DNA from: Acanthosoma haemorrhoidale
Lineage: Eukaryota > Arthropoda > Insecta > Hemiptera > Acanthosomatidae
Length of the DNA stretch: 64,000 nt
Direction of reading: 5' to 3'
Assembly (NCBI GenBank): GCA_930367205.1
Contig: OV884011.1
Coordinates: 137,615,437-137,679,436 of the forward strand
Part shown: in pieces, positions 35,769 through 49,034 of the stretch
Numbering within the stretch: position 1 is the stretch's first letter
Layout of the letters: every line of letters starts with the position of its first letter
Position numbers and translations under genes: made by a program
Notes under the pieces: model-generated
Database searches by the model: none
The model's input: the letters and a program-made list of their open reading frames with translations, nothing else
What the model was told of the DNA's origin: nothing

Positions 35769-35815
35769 CTAAAATTTCTGATAGATACGGGGAGTACCCA
35801 CTTGCTAATTAGCGC
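35769..35815 (+). pseudogene. gypsy aspartic protease active-site remnant, copy 1
   Basis: One frame reads LKFLIDTGSTHLLIS, with the retroviral-type protease active site D-T-G at 35784-35792. A stop follows at about 35817, and no flap region can be recognised. The protease would have processed the Gag-Pol polyprotein. Confidence 0.6.
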
Positions 35816-35932
35816 ATGAGGGGCGAAAAAACTGGCTATCTGGTAGGGCAAGAAACGATGCAACTGTGTGGTTTCGACCGTTAGCGGGCTATGTCGAATG
35901 GAAGGTGAGACCATGGTGACCTGTTCGAACTG

Positions 35933-37550
35933 GTGAAACGCGACTTCACGGTCATGATCCACATAATGGATGAATTAACGTCAGACTACGACATAAACGT
36001 AATATGCGATATATTACGCAAGGCGGGTTTAGGATTGAGAAAGAAAGGGGACGCATGGAATTTCACTGTAGAGGTGCGGCGATATAAAATCGCAACCAAA
36101 GATTGGGGTGAAAATATCCGAATTGGGCTGGTACGGAGCATGCGGGATGCATTGGATCAACTCGTGGGTGACAACGACGACCTGTTTTACCAGAACGGTG
36201 ACTTTATGCCGTATATAGGGAAAACCTTGCATAGGATAAATTTAAAAACAAACACACCGGTCTATGTAAAGGACAGACGATACCGGCAAGTGATGCGGGA
36301 AGTCATTTACGAACAACTCGGGGAACCTATGATGCAGGGAATCATCCGTCACAGTAAATCCCCATTTAACAGTCTGCTATGGGTGTTCGAGAAGAATAAA
36401 GGGGAGCAGGACGATGGGGCTAAACGATACAGGGTAGTGGTCGACCCACTTCCGAAAATCGACGATATACTAGACCGCCTGTCGGGGGCGGTCGTGTTCA
36501 GTATGCTTGGCCTCAAGAGCGGGTATCATTAGGTCCAGATGACCGAAGAGGATATCGGAAAGACAGCGTTATCGTGGGAAAGAGGGCATTTCGAATTCAT
36601 AAGGATGCCATTTGGACTAAATGGGGCCCCTCTAACCTTCCAACACCCCATGGACGAATTGCAAATAGGTTTTCTCGCAGGTGTATATGGATAACTTAAT
36701 AGTTTTTAGCAAGACCGAGGAGGAGCATCTGCGGCACCTGCGAAGGGTACGAGAGTTCGGCCTGAAACTCTCAAGGGAAAAATCGAGGTTCAGACTGCGG
36801 AAGATAAGATTTTTGGGACACGTAGTCTTGCGATACCGGGAACGACCAGACTACGAACGAGTCAAGCCCATCCAGGAAGATCCGCTACCGAGGAATGTAC
36901 GGGGGATTAGGGGTTCCTTATGATTAAATATTACCGAAAATTCCTCCCTGGGATCGCGGAAGTGAACAACCCGTTAACGGAAATCCTGAAGAAGGGTAAG
37001 CGTTTCCAGTTGGGACTGGAGTAGCTGGAGAGCATTCAGAAATGCTGGGAGATCTTGACCACTAGACCGCTTCTGGCATTACCGGATTTTCAACGAGTAT
37101 TTAGGGTGACTAGAGACCAGCGAGAGTGCTGTAGGGAGTGTGTTATCAGAAGTATTCGTGGGTGGCGAAAAACCCATTGCTTCGTGGGCCGACAGCTAAA
37201 TGGAGCAGAGCGCATTTATAGTGCAATTGATAGGGAGCTACTGGTGGTAGTGTGAGCGGTCGAATACTTTCGTCCCTGTGTCTATGGAAGACGATACAGA
37301 CCATAAACCCCTGACTTACTTAGGTACTCTCAAGGAATCGTCCGGAAGGGTGGCGCGGTGGAAGGAGTGCCTAGCGGCATACACCTTTCAAATCGTTCAC
37401 AAAAAATGCCGCCGTGGACTGGCTATCAAGATATCAACGCAATGGAGGAAGATCTCCCGCAGGCGTGCGAGGCGTGCTAACGAGCGAAATACGACCATCA
37501 ACCCCCCGTGGTGGCACAGGTAATCATGGACACCCCAAATGAATCACTCC
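35933..37550 (+). pseudogene. gypsy pol remnant: reverse transcriptase and RNase H, copy 1
   Basis: The 199-codon frame 35933-36532 contains VKDRRYRQVMREVIYEQL, IIRHSKSPFNSLLWVFEK, RYRVVVD and PLPKIDDILDRLSG. Between VVVD and PLPK about a dozen residues usual in the family are deleted. A TAG (36530-36532) replaces the codon after SGYH, and coding resumes with MPFGLNGAPLTFQ. The catalytic box is YMDN (36684-36695), lacking the second Asp of Y-x-D-D. After frameshifts the connection and RNase H follow (PLLALPDFQRVF, QLNGAERIYSAIDRELLVVV, then DHKPLTYLGTL and ARWKECLAAYTFQIVHKK). The enzyme is inactive. Confidence 0.75.
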
Positions 37551-37859
37551 GTTATGTACAGCTAGATCTGTACACCAACGAAGGCTAACATCCATCGACA
37601 ATTTCAGCAAACTCGGGTGGCTTATGGAACCCTACGATGCGAGGCCGAACGTGGTGGTCGCCTATAATCACACCATCCATGCAGCTGCGGGACTATGACC
37701 GATGCACAACCCGATTGTATCACATATTATTCCTACGTCTCTCTTTTTCTTTTGTTTTTTTCGTTTATATATATCTTTCACACCAGCGTGTGTTTGGTGC
37801 AGGTACATTTTTCATCAGTGTTGTGTTTAGTGATGTTAACTCTTATTTTGAAAGTTCGC

Positions 37860-38048
37860 TCTTAAGAAGGAATAAGACGATTAAACAGGTAAACAATAAC
37901 ACGAACTAGATAATGGTTAAGCCTCTTATTCTAACTGTATATATAGGAGATGAAATATAATAAAGCCAGTTAAGTTCTATCAGTGGTCTCATGCTTACTA
38001 CCTCAAACCCCCCCTTTTTTACATCTTAGATTCAGTCTAATCATAACT
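37860..38048 (+). repeat. 3' LTR of gypsy element, copy 1
   Basis: It aligns with the 5' LTR. Strong similarity begins at 37871, preceded by the purine-rich AAGAAGG that could be the polypurine tract, so the true 5' edge may be 37871 rather than 37860. It ends CATAACT, followed by TATATATA. Confidence 0.8.
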
Positions 38049-39094
38049 TATATATATATATAAATGTTAGTCAGATACAACTCTGTATTAAAAATTAATA
38101 CGATCATGGGATGTTTACATACCATGTTCCCATTTATGTCGGATTACTGATAGAAATAAATCAGTCTATTTCGAGAACTTGAATTAGTCTTTTGTTCCTC
38201 TTTTCTTTCTTTGATTTTTTTATCAGATCTAACCGGTGGTGAATAACTTATATATATTCCCAACTTACTATGTCTTAAATGGCACCGTGCATCGACATGG
38301 AAATGTTTAACTTTTAATCCTCAAGGCTTGTAGGCATGCAGTACGAACATGATATCACCTCTTACACTGTTACGCAATTAATATATGCGAATACATTTAT
38401 ATTATTTATTATTAGAATGATTTTGTACAATCTTTGTATTGAAAGACAGTTGTGCAGTTTGGGTGTGAGAGGTTTCTCTTGTATTAAACAGTTTAAGAAT
38501 GAATGGGGCTGGCATTTTTTTAGCTGTCTCCTAAGTTACTTCATTTATAATTATTATTTAAAAACAAAAATCATGTTTTTTATTTTCCTACTTATTGTTA
38601 ATTAAATAAAAGGAATCAACAATGAAGATTTATTTGTTTCTTTCTACACATAGTCCTAGTTAGTAGACATGCGCCATTTTCAAAAGCTTCATTGTATTTC
38701 CGCCGTGCTTTGCAACTCGCTCTAAGTCATTGTGCACCGAGAAAACTCCTTTCAAATCTCGGCCATTCTAGCCATGATTCTTTTTCCTCCACCACAATTA
38801 ATGATTTTCAATATTTTAATACTCTAAGAGAAGGATCTGAAAAGAGAGATTCTCACAGCTATGTAAAAGCATTGGTTGTAACATGGGGTGAACGAGTTTT
38901 TATGTCACAATTTTTGTTTAGAGGAATAAACTTTTATTACTTGAGCAAAATTAAAAGGCAGATTGTAATTTTATTTCAATAAAAATTGTTTTTAGTTGAG
39001 TAAACCACTATAAATAAGAAATTAGTGTCTGTTTGAATTAATGCCCCGTATATTACAGTGAGTTTCCTCTTCCTTATATATAATTATATAACAG
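38049..39094. other. Right part of unit, copy 1
   Basis: AT-rich. The frames at 38336-38605 and 38692-38982 have no recognised motif. An ATGGGA/TCCCAT hairpin is present near 38107-38134. The last 38 bases of a family A LINE lie at 38953-38988. Confidence 0.4.
38953..38988 (+). mobile_element. Extremely short family A LINE 3' end, copy 1
   Basis: AAGGCAGATTGTAATTTTAT is identical to the 3' end of the family A element at 16972-16992, and is followed by AATAAA-like sequence. Only the right arm of the terminal hairpin remains. Copies lie at 49939-49974 and 60929-60964. Confidence 0.55.
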
Positions 39095-39345
39095 AAAGAG
39101 ATACGAATACAAATTAAATCTAATAAAATTTACTGCGTTCCATAATAAAAACGTTTTAATTACTTTTGTAAATTATTGTCCACTTATGTCACAAAACATA
39201 ATGCATATCATTTACCATGATCTTCTAATATATCAGGACCAGTTGTGGTCTTTAGTTTGATGCCTCAATACAGAAGTATTAATATTTATAACAAAGTGAT
39301 TGATTAAAGACCCTAATTTTATTTTAAAAAGTATAATAGTACTAC

Positions 39346-40276
39346 GCTTGATGTTCGACTTTTTTGTTGTCCGCCATAGCTCTATTTCGTATGTTCAGAT
39401 TATCCAAAAGATTGGCTTAAGTATAACTTTGTAGATTAGTAATTTATTTTCTATTGAGAGATGGGATGCCCTTTGAAGTAGTCTGTCCAGTTGTGCAAAG
39501 CGTCTGTTTAGTTCTTGCCTTTTTAGCCTCGTATGTGGGTGCCAGGTGGGTCGTTTGTCGAGATGGAAGCCTACATACCGTACTGCCTCGCATACAGTAA
39601 GAGAAAAGGAATTAAACTAAACTAGTGGACAAGACTTGTGACAGGGGTGAAGGTAATGTGGGGACATTTTGCTTCATTAACTTTGATTCGCATTGGTTGC
39701 ACCAATGATCGATCTCCTCAAGGTGTTTTTGAAGGTTATGGGATGCTATGTCGGGGTCTGGGTGGGATGACAAGACTGCAGTGTAATCTGCAAATGTGGC
39801 CAAGAAGGTATTGGGGGTGGATCATCAGCGGTGTATAGGTTTTAGAGGATGGGGCCCAGGACACTGCCTTGTGGAACTACTGCTTTTATGGGATGGTTGT
39901 TGGAATATTCTAAACCACAACGTACTTGTAAGAAGCGGTTTGAAAGGTAGGATGTAGGATCAGGAAAAGGGTCCGTGTTAAATATTTTTTGAGCTTGTAG
40001 ATCAAACCTGCGTGCCAAACCCTGTCAAAAGCTTGAGCTATATGAAGAAAGGCAGCAATACTGTTTGGTTTCAAGGGCTGAGGAGATGTGATAAACGTGA
40101 AGGGCTTGTTGAGCAATGGAATATCGGTGACGGTAACCAAACTGGTGCATAGGAAAAAGACTTTTGAATTCAACAATTGGAAGTAGACGTTTTAATAGGA
40201 GTTTCTCAAATATTTTTGAAAGGATAGGGAGTAGGCTAATTGGACGGTAAGATGAAGAGATGAGAAATTGAACAAA
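39346..40276 (-). pseudogene. LINE family A RT fragment inside unit copy 2
   Basis: Predicted peptides are identical to those of copy 1, including the FADY catalytic-box defect near 39783-39791. Identity of the lesion shows it was copied with the unit. Confidence 0.75.
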
Positions 40277-43200
40277 TATCTCTACGTTGTCAAAGCTTTG
40301 CACTATTGGCTATTGCAGCCAACTGAAATCGCTACATATGATTTATTTAATGATTGGATTAAGGTATTTAACTTTAAACCCCGCTTAGGATGATTGGGAA
40401 ATATTTATTTTTTAATTAGTAACTTTTTTAGCAGTGACCATCTATTATTTTCTAAAGAGCTGCTTAAATTTTTAGGATACGCTCATCAATAATTATAAGT
40501 GCCACACTGCGTAGACTGCTTCAAAAATATCACATATTGTGAACTTGTTGTTAGTGAATTTGTATAATTACAGTTTGAGCAAAATAAAACACAAATTGTG
40601 TATAACATACATTTGAACCCCTAAACAAAATTGTAGAAAAATGTAAATATTTGTTAATAACGAGTATTCAATTAACAAATTACACTAGGTCATGTTTTAT
40701 GGTGATGTCAATTCTCATGACTCTAGGTGAACCAGGGGATTCAAAAAGACGGGCAGACATACTGACTGATATCCAAAAGAAAACATAAAGGCTTCTGATG
40801 GTTTTGAAGACAAAAAAAAAAAGAAAAAAATAGAAAAAACGAAATCTAAAAAGATGTAGGGAAGTCCAGGACGAAATCGGTGAAGTACAGTGCAACAAAA
40901 TTACAGTCCAGTGAAATTAGGGAAAACAGCCCTAACTTGGACGAATCTCATAAAACAAAATTATTCAGTAGTAAGGGTAGTAGTTTCCCTCGTTGGAGTA
41001 GGGGATGGAGGAAAGGTGATTTGTCTTCCTCTTTTTGTGAGTACTTGAAAAACTGTGAGGTTTAACGTTAAAATATTATATACTAATTACTTATTTTGGT
41101 ACTGAAATTGAAACATAGCAACCAGTACTTTATACATAATAAACGTAATCAGTTATAATTTACATTAATTGCATGCTTGAAATGTCAATAAGAAATATAC
41201 CTGTGGTTTATAGTTTTACGAACTACTCATTTCTTGTTATGGAATACACCAAGAGTACGTATGCGTCATCCCTCCCTTATCAGTAATATAAATGACACAT
41301 CGGTAACTTAGCGGTAACTAACAGCTTAGCGGTTATCTAAGCCTTTTTTCTTTCCTCCTTAACTCGTATCAGGGTTTGAAAGAGCTTTCTATGTACTTTA
41401 AGTGTGTACTCTTCTTCAACTATTACTTTTCTCCCGGAACCTGAAGTGGAAAACTATACCGGAAAAGGTGAAGGGAAACCTATAACAGGTCTATTTTTTT
41501 TGTATCTTTAAAATAATTTCTAAATTTACTCTATAACAAAGAAAAGAAGAGAAGCGGGCTTTATATCACCGGATACTACTTGAACCGACCAGTGGTGAAG
41601 GACAGAAACCAGTTCAATGCACTGTTTGAAAAATTAAGATTCTATATTAAAAAGGAAAATTGAATGGTCTTGTGTATTTCATGGACATATGGGCAACTCC
41701 AACCTTGGCTGAGAAAATTTTAAAGCGAATGTTATTCCGCCATTATTCCTTGAACTAGGTAAAAACCCTGTATATATGTCACCCTCCCTTGTCATCAATT
41801 GCAATGCCAGATGAATGAATAGATGACAAGGGTTTGAAGGAAAGAGGTGTTTATTCAAAATTACTGCTCATGTCAATAAACTGGCTCACTGGAGAGCCAA
41901 CACGATATCCCACGCTCTCGTTCCTATTGGGGATTTAGCAAAGGTGTCTGGCCTAAAATTTAAACGGTGCGATTAAAAAACTCGACCTTACTGAACTAAC
42001 GGTTCACAAATATTAGATTGAAAATTTATAGGTTGGTCTAGAAATTTAATATTCTACTTAATTGTTCCAAATTACAGATCCCATCCAACTTGTGCTTCGT
42101 GACTTACTTAAACATGGCCGATAAATAGTCAGTAAATAAAGCAACTAGACTGTTTTTTTTTTTCATATTATTCAATACGTCTATTTTGCGTTACTAATAC
42201 TAATATTTGCGTAAGTAATACACTTTTTTCTCATTTTCATTGTTCAATTAAATAATTTTAGGCTCATTTATTGATATTTGATAATAAATAGTTTATTTTT
42301 ACTTTCTCATAGAAGTAACTCACAGTCGCAGTTCGCTTCGACCAGGTGAACCGAAGTATTACCTACGCACGGAACAAAACCCTTGATTTGAATTCTCACC
42401 TGTGAGAACTGGATTTTTTGAGTGGCCGACTTTTAAAATAAACTCAGCATCTTCTCTTACTTAATAAAGAATAAAATCGTAATGCCAAAAAGATTTATAT
42501 TGGAATTTATAAAATGAATTCCATTCATGGCATGAAACATTTTATTCCACAATATAGATTAAAATTCCTATCTGGAATAAAAGATTAAAATGAGATCTAT
42601 TGATAAATCCTTTAGTCTTTTTTTATCTAATTTTTGATTATTTACTTAATTTACAGAGCTTTACATACGCGCAGTAAATTTATTCACTATGCGACTATAT
42701 ACACAAAATGGTATAAATATATGCTGATGTTGTACCAACTTATTTACCACGAATAAATAGGAGTTCCCCTCTTCTCAGCCCAGAAAATATCCACCTAAGT
42801 TTCCATGTTTCATAATAAGAATTTTCAAAAGGTGTGAACTAAGAAAGGGTAAAACTAGTTTATGACACTGCTAAAGCCCACTAGGGAGCGCGGCGTGCTT
42901 ATCCTCGGTTCTGACCTGCCTATATAAGGCCCAGATTCGGGGTTTTGACTCTCGGAACCCAGCACCTCAAGTGAACACTACTCGAAGCTCTACTTATTCA
43001 CTTAGCTCTACGCGAAGCATGACTTATTCACTACCTCTGGATCTCTCTTTCCTCACTATGTTTAAGTCCGGCGTTGTCAACCCCCACAACTTCCCAGGGA
43101 TTCTCGGCCTTCGTCTCGCTAAAACTAGGAGGTGCTCCTTGGAAGAGATCTCTTCCTTGCGGACAACGGTTGTCGTGGCCCTGCAAACTTACCAAGCAGT

Positions 43201-45230
43201 GTTTCCCACGGCGATTCAGTCTGCCTCTCTCCGGTTCACACTCGCCTTTGGGATCCGGATGGATTTCGCCTACCCTCAGATACCGAGTGTGAATTCATGG
43301 TCATTCCAAGATCACATAAAATACCTATAATACCTACCGTGTTCCTCATCTCCTGAACATAGGACAATAGGACACTGTCTGGGCACGACTTCTAAGATCT
43401 TATGGAGTCAGATCAATACGAATAAATCTGCCCACCGACTAGGCCGTGAGGAAAGGTCAAAGACCACAGGTCCACCCACTTTATCTGTTTCTTGACGCTC
43501 ACCGGACAGCAGCCGGGTCATAGAGACTCCAGCTCGCGGTGGGGGTACTCCCTTTTGGGACTACCCTACAGTTGGTAAGATACCTGCAATGCAATATATT
43601 TTGCCCGAGATTCAGCATGAAAATAGCGATATTAGTGAAAATATGCCACAATCAGAACTATTTTAAATTCAATGATTTTTTTGCGCAGACATGATAAAAA
43701 TATAAATAACTTTCCCATATTCCATATATTATGTAAAACTATAATCCCGTATTTATAAAATATTTCTGGCAAATTAGGGAATATTTTGAAAAAAAAGCGG
43801 GCATTGGTGTAGGCTTTTACGCTACCCAATGTCCGTCCCTACAGACTCGATTCAGTAAGAAGTTAGGTTGGGTATATATAGAATAGAGAGTGGGGAATAA
43901 AATATCTCTTATGTTGGTAGAGCAAGTAGAAAATTATCTATTACATGCAAAGAACGTCTTAAACAAAAAATAATCCAATTATACCATCATTTATAGGAGG
44001 AAGAACATCATAATGTACCTCGTAGAGTCCATTTGCTACACCACAATACTAATAAAAAAATAATTAACAGTCTTGAAACCATTGAAATTAAGTTAATCTC
44101 CCTAATATTGAACAATATAAATAAATAAAATCATGAAGAAATAAAGAAACCCATCTCCTCCAAACCTTTTGAATAAAGACTAGCTAGAAGGGCAAACCTA
44201 TTTTAAAACTCGAATTAATATTATTAATTTCAAATGTAAGTTTTTCAAAATTTTTCACACCATCAAATGGTTGAGCAGCAACGAGTTTAATTTGTTATTG
44301 TGTTTTTTATTGTTTGATTTATTAAATAACAAATATGTGCCGAATTTTTTAAAACATTTTAATTTTCTCAATTTTAATAACATATAAAGTGGATGGACCA
44401 TTTTGGACATAGGGAGTTCAGTACTTAATAATAATATTTTAAAAAGGTTTATTTATTGAATTCCATTAATTATTACTTTTAATGATTGATTTTATTTGTT
44501 TTCGATGGCAAGTCCATTTTTGTATTATTTGACTTCATTTTAGCAACTGATGATGACAGCTTAGAGCTGCCTAAAACGTAATTTACCAATAAAATAAACT
44601 ATATTGTGGAGAGACAGAAGATTTATTATTTAATAATAAGATTTTTATTCAAATCACCATCAATTGAATGATTGCTTGTTGTATATGAAAAATAGCAAGA
44701 GATCGTCGAATTTCTGTTATGATTGCCGAGGAAAAAATTACTGTTTCTTCTAAAATAAAAAGCTTGTCTTTTTTCCCCTCTGATTCGAATGTAAGCGATT
44801 CCAGATAAAATCGATGGCAGTCAATTGAGAGAGGAAACTTTTTAGAAGATAGCTGTCTAGTTTGTAAACCACAGGCTTAGGCTTTTTGTGATTGAGAAAA
44901 ACGCTAAATCGACTTTCATGGGAAACATTGGAAAAACTATGTGAATGGTATCATTAGAAAAAAAGTTTTTACGGCTTAAGAACTCTAATGCCTGGATCAT
45001 TGTTTTTTTGTATACATTTGATCTTGACGACCATACAAATATCAGGGCAGAATAATGATCCACTGTATGTTTTTATTACTCTTATTTGAATGAACCCTTG
45101 AAGTGACATATAACGAACCTTTTTTTCTGGATGGTTTTTAAGAATATTGAACCTCCTGTCGTTGAATTATTCATGTATATATATATATTATAGAATTTAA
45201 AGTAAAAACGATGGTAAAAATAAGGTAGGT

Positions 45231-45287
<57 letters not shown>

Positions 45288-45289
<2 letters not shown>

Positions 45290-48200
45290 TTAACCACCAA
45301 TAAGACGATTAAACAGGTAAACAATAACATGAAATAGATAATGGTTAAGCCTCTTATTCTAACTGTATATATAGGAGATGAAATATAATAAAGCCAGTTA
45401 AGTTCTATCAGTGGTCTCATGCTTACTATCTCAAACCCTACCTATTTTACATCTTAGATTCAGTATAATCATAACTGGTGCCGAAACCCGGGATTACGTA
45501 CCTGAGATGCAATCTCCGGACTCCGGCGTCGGGAAACGGATAGTGGAATTAAGTTTTCGGCAGTGAAAAGTACGTATAGTATGGGGGAGAAAGAGCAGTT
45601 CGCGAAGCTGGAGTACGAAGACTGTCGAGGACCGCGCGAAGCCATAATATGAACTAACAGAGGCTGCTAAGACTACTCAGATGGAGTTAGTAAAAATACG
45701 AACTCAGAATTCCTCGTTCATTCACGGGGTTATAAGCCAACTAGAACCCTTTACTGGGGTTACGGGTGACCTCGACCACTTTATCATAGGAGGCGACCAA
45801 ATTAAGGAGCTGATTATAGCCCGGAAGAATGCTGGTACGTTAGAGGAATCGGACGTGAAGTTATTAAGTTCATTAATAGTATTAATGAATTAATAATACA
45901 GGGTAGTCTATCACCACCGTGGGATGCGCTGAAGCTATGCCTGAAGAAGTTGTACGGTGGCGGGAGGTGGACTCCAGAGGAGGATGTCTTTTATTTACTC
46001 AAAGAATGCCGGGATCCGGGGCAATCGAAGGTAGAATTCGCAGAAAAGCTGCTAGTAATGTACAACCGTCTCATGCAGAAAATGGTTGAGACTTTCGGAC
46101 AGACCGAAGAAGCGTAGAAGCTGGAATTTTTTTCAGAAGAGTAATGAAAGTAAAATTGAACCATTACATGGACCGATAAGGTTCACGCCCAAAAGATTGG
46201 GACATTCTAGAGTGCACGCACGTATTGAGGAGGGGAAGACGAAGCCCATCGCAGCGAAGCGGCAGAACATGAAATACTGAAAGACGGATAAACCGGGTAC
46301 CGGAGAACCGAGCGACGGAGTTACCGAGTGCAACCGGATGGGACATCTGGAAGTCCAATGCAAGCTGACACGGTGCTTTGAGTCCTAGAAACAAGGGCAC
46401 GTGGCAAGAGTTCTAGACGCAACTTCGAGGCCAGGAAAAGGGGATTCCGACCTGAACCCATGGAGGTCAATACCCAGGTCTGGACCGGCAGACGAACGGA
46501 CAGGAGGAGTGACAGGCGCTCAGCAGCGAGGAGAGTGCCCATACTGAGCGCAGGGGTCCGGCCGTGGAGAGGAACGAGGCGACTGGAGGGATCCCTTGGA
46601 AAGGGGGCCGTGAGGAGCAGAGATCGTGGTGTGGCGTTCTCGGGCTGATTGAGGGTACGGCGATGGGCGGGGCAACCGAGCGCAAGACAAGGCGATTTTC
46701 ATTAATAGCGTCAGGAGCGGGAGGAATACAAGGTTGCCCTTGGCGATATAGGGGCTAAAATTTCTGATAGATACGGGGAGTACCCACTTGCTAATTAGCG
46801 CATGAGGGGCGAAAAAACTGGCTATCTGGTAGGGCAAGAAACGATGCAACTGTGTGGTTTCGACCGTTAGCGGGCTATGTCGAATGGAAGGTGAGACCAT
46901 GGTGACCTGTTCGAACTGGTGAAACGCGACTTCACGGTCATGATCCACATAATGGATGAATTAACGTCAGACTACGACATAAACGTAATATGCGATATAT
47001 TACGCAAGGCGGGTTTAGGATTGAGAAAGAAAGGGGACGCATGGAATTTCACTGTAGAGGTGCGGCGATATAAAATCGCAACCAAAGATTGGGGTGAAAA
47101 TATCCGAATTGGGCTGGTACGGAGCATGCGGGATGCATTGGATCAACTCGTGGGTGACAACGACGACCTGTTTTACCAGAACGGTGACTTTATGCCGTAT
47201 ATAGGGAAAACCTTGCATAGGATAAATTTAAAAACAAACACACCGGTCTATGTAAAGGACAGACGATACCGGCAAGTGATGCGGGAAGTCATTTACGAAC
47301 AACTCGGGGAACCTATGATGCAGGGAATCATCCGTCACAGTAAATCCCCATTTAACAGTCTGCTATGGGTGTTCGAGAAGAATAAAGGGGAGCAGGACGA
47401 TGGGGCTAAACGATACAGGGTAGTGGTCGACCCACTTCCGAAAATCGACGATATACTAGACCGCCTGTCGGGGGCGGTCGTGTTCAGTATGCTTGGCCTC
47501 AAGAGCGGGTATCATTAGGTCCAGATGACCGAAGAGGATATCGGAAAGACAGCGTTATCGTGGGAAAGAGGGCATTTCGAATTCATAAGGATGCCATTTG
47601 GACTAAATGGGGCCCCTCTAACCTTCCAACACCCCATGGACGAATTGCAAATAGGTTTTCTCGCAGGTGTATATGGATAACTTAATAGTTTTTAGCAAGA
47701 CCGAGGAGGAGCATCTGCGGCACCTGCGAAGGGTACGAGAGTTCGGCCTGAAACTCTCAAGGGAAAAATCGAGGTTCAGACTGCGGAAGATAAGATTTTT
47801 GGGACACGTAGTCTTGCGATACCGGGAACGACCAGACTACGAACGAGTCAAGCCCATCCAGGAAGATCCGCTACCGAGGAATGTACGGGGGATTAGGGGT
47901 TCCTTATGATTAAATATTACCGAAAATTCCTCCCTGGGATCGCGGAAGTGAACAACCCGTTAACGGAAATCCTGAAGAAGGGTAAGCGTTTCCAGTTGGG
48001 ACTGGAGTAGCTGGAGAGCATTCAGAAATGCTGGGAGATCTTGACCACTAGACCGCTTCTGGCATTACCGGATTTTCAACGAGTATTTAGGGTGACTAGA
48101 GACCAGCGAGAGTGCTGTAGGGAGTGTGTTATCAGAAGTATTCGTGGGTGGCGAAAAACCCATTGCTTCGTGGGCCGACAGCTAAATGGAGCAGAGCGCA

Positions 48201-49034
48201 TTTATAGTGCAATTGATAGGGAGCTACTGGTGGTAGTGTGAGCGGTCGAATACTTTCGTCCCTGTGTCTATGGAAGACGATACAGACCATAAACCCCTGA
48301 CTTACTTAGGTACTCTCAAGGAATCGTCCGGAAGGGTGGCGCGGTGGAAGGAGTGCCTAGCGGCATACACCTTTCAAATCGTTCACAAAAAATGCCGCCG
48401 TGGACTGGCTATCAAGATATCAACGCAATGGAGGAAGATCTCCCGCAGGCGTGCGAGGCGTGCTAACGAGCGAAATACGACCATCAACCCCCCGTGGTGG
48501 CACAGGTAATCATGGACACCCCAAATGAATCACTCCGTTATGTACAGCTAGATCTGTACACCAACGAAGGCTAACATCCATCGACAATTTCAGCAAACTC
48601 GGGTGGCTTATGGAACCCTACGATGCGAGGCCGAACGTGGTGGTCGCCTATAATCACACCATCCATGCAGCTGCGGGACTATGACCGATGCACAACCCGA
48701 TTGTATCACATATTATTCCTACGTCTCTCTTTTTCTTTTGTTTTTTTCGTTTATATATATCTTTCACACCAGCGTGTGTTTGGTGCAGGTACATTTTTCA
48801 TCAGTGTTGTGTTTAGTGATGTTAACTCTTATTTTGAAAGTTCGCTCTTAAGAAGGAATAAGACGATTAAACAGGTAAACAATAACACGAACTAGATAAT
48901 GGTTAAGCCTCTTATTCTAACTGTATATATAGGAGATGAAATATAATAAAGCCAGTTAAGTTCTATCAGTGGTCTCATGCTTACTACCTCAAACCCCCCC
49001 TTTTTTACATCTTAGATTCAGTCTAATCATAACT
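45288..49034 (+). mobile_element. Ty3/gypsy element, copy 2
   Basis: LTRs lie at 45288-45476 and 48846-49034, the tRNA-Phe primer site at 45476-45495, DTG at 46770-46778, the RT frame at 46919-47518 and YMDN at 47670-47681. Here the 5' LTR edge reads AAGTTAACC directly after the TA tract, which gives the best view of the AGTTA terminus. All pol lesions are identical to copy 1. Confidence 0.8.

Larger units (their letters stand above)
34302..38048 (+). mobile_element. Ty3/gypsy LTR retrotransposon, degenerate and shortened, copy 1
   Basis: The element has a 5' LTR, a tRNA-Phe primer-binding site, gag, protease, RT and RNase H remnants, and a 3' LTR, in that order, over 3.75 kb. Known gypsy elements are usually 5-8 kb. 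No integrase zinc-binding (HHCC) or DDE region is recognisable in the roughly 430 bp between RNase H and the 3' LTR, so a large part of pol is missing. LTR ends of the form AGTTA...TAACT and insertion at TATA resemble insect errantivirus-group elements (17.6/297/gypsy), but no env is present. Confidence 0.8.
28110..39094. repeat. Tandem unit, copy 1
   Basis: The left edge abuts unique sequence (ACCAGATTGTATTG before 28110). It starts with the 111-bp block type shared with copy 2. Distinguishing bases: C at 28402 (shared with copy 2; A in copies 3-4), T at 34303 (G in copies 2 and 3), C at 36795 (shared with copy 2). Confidence 0.9.

Noticed and set aside
35534..35962. 142-codon minus-strand frame within the gypsy element
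   Set aside because: It is antisense to the GC-rich gag-protease region and has no recognisable motif; a shadow of the element's composition.
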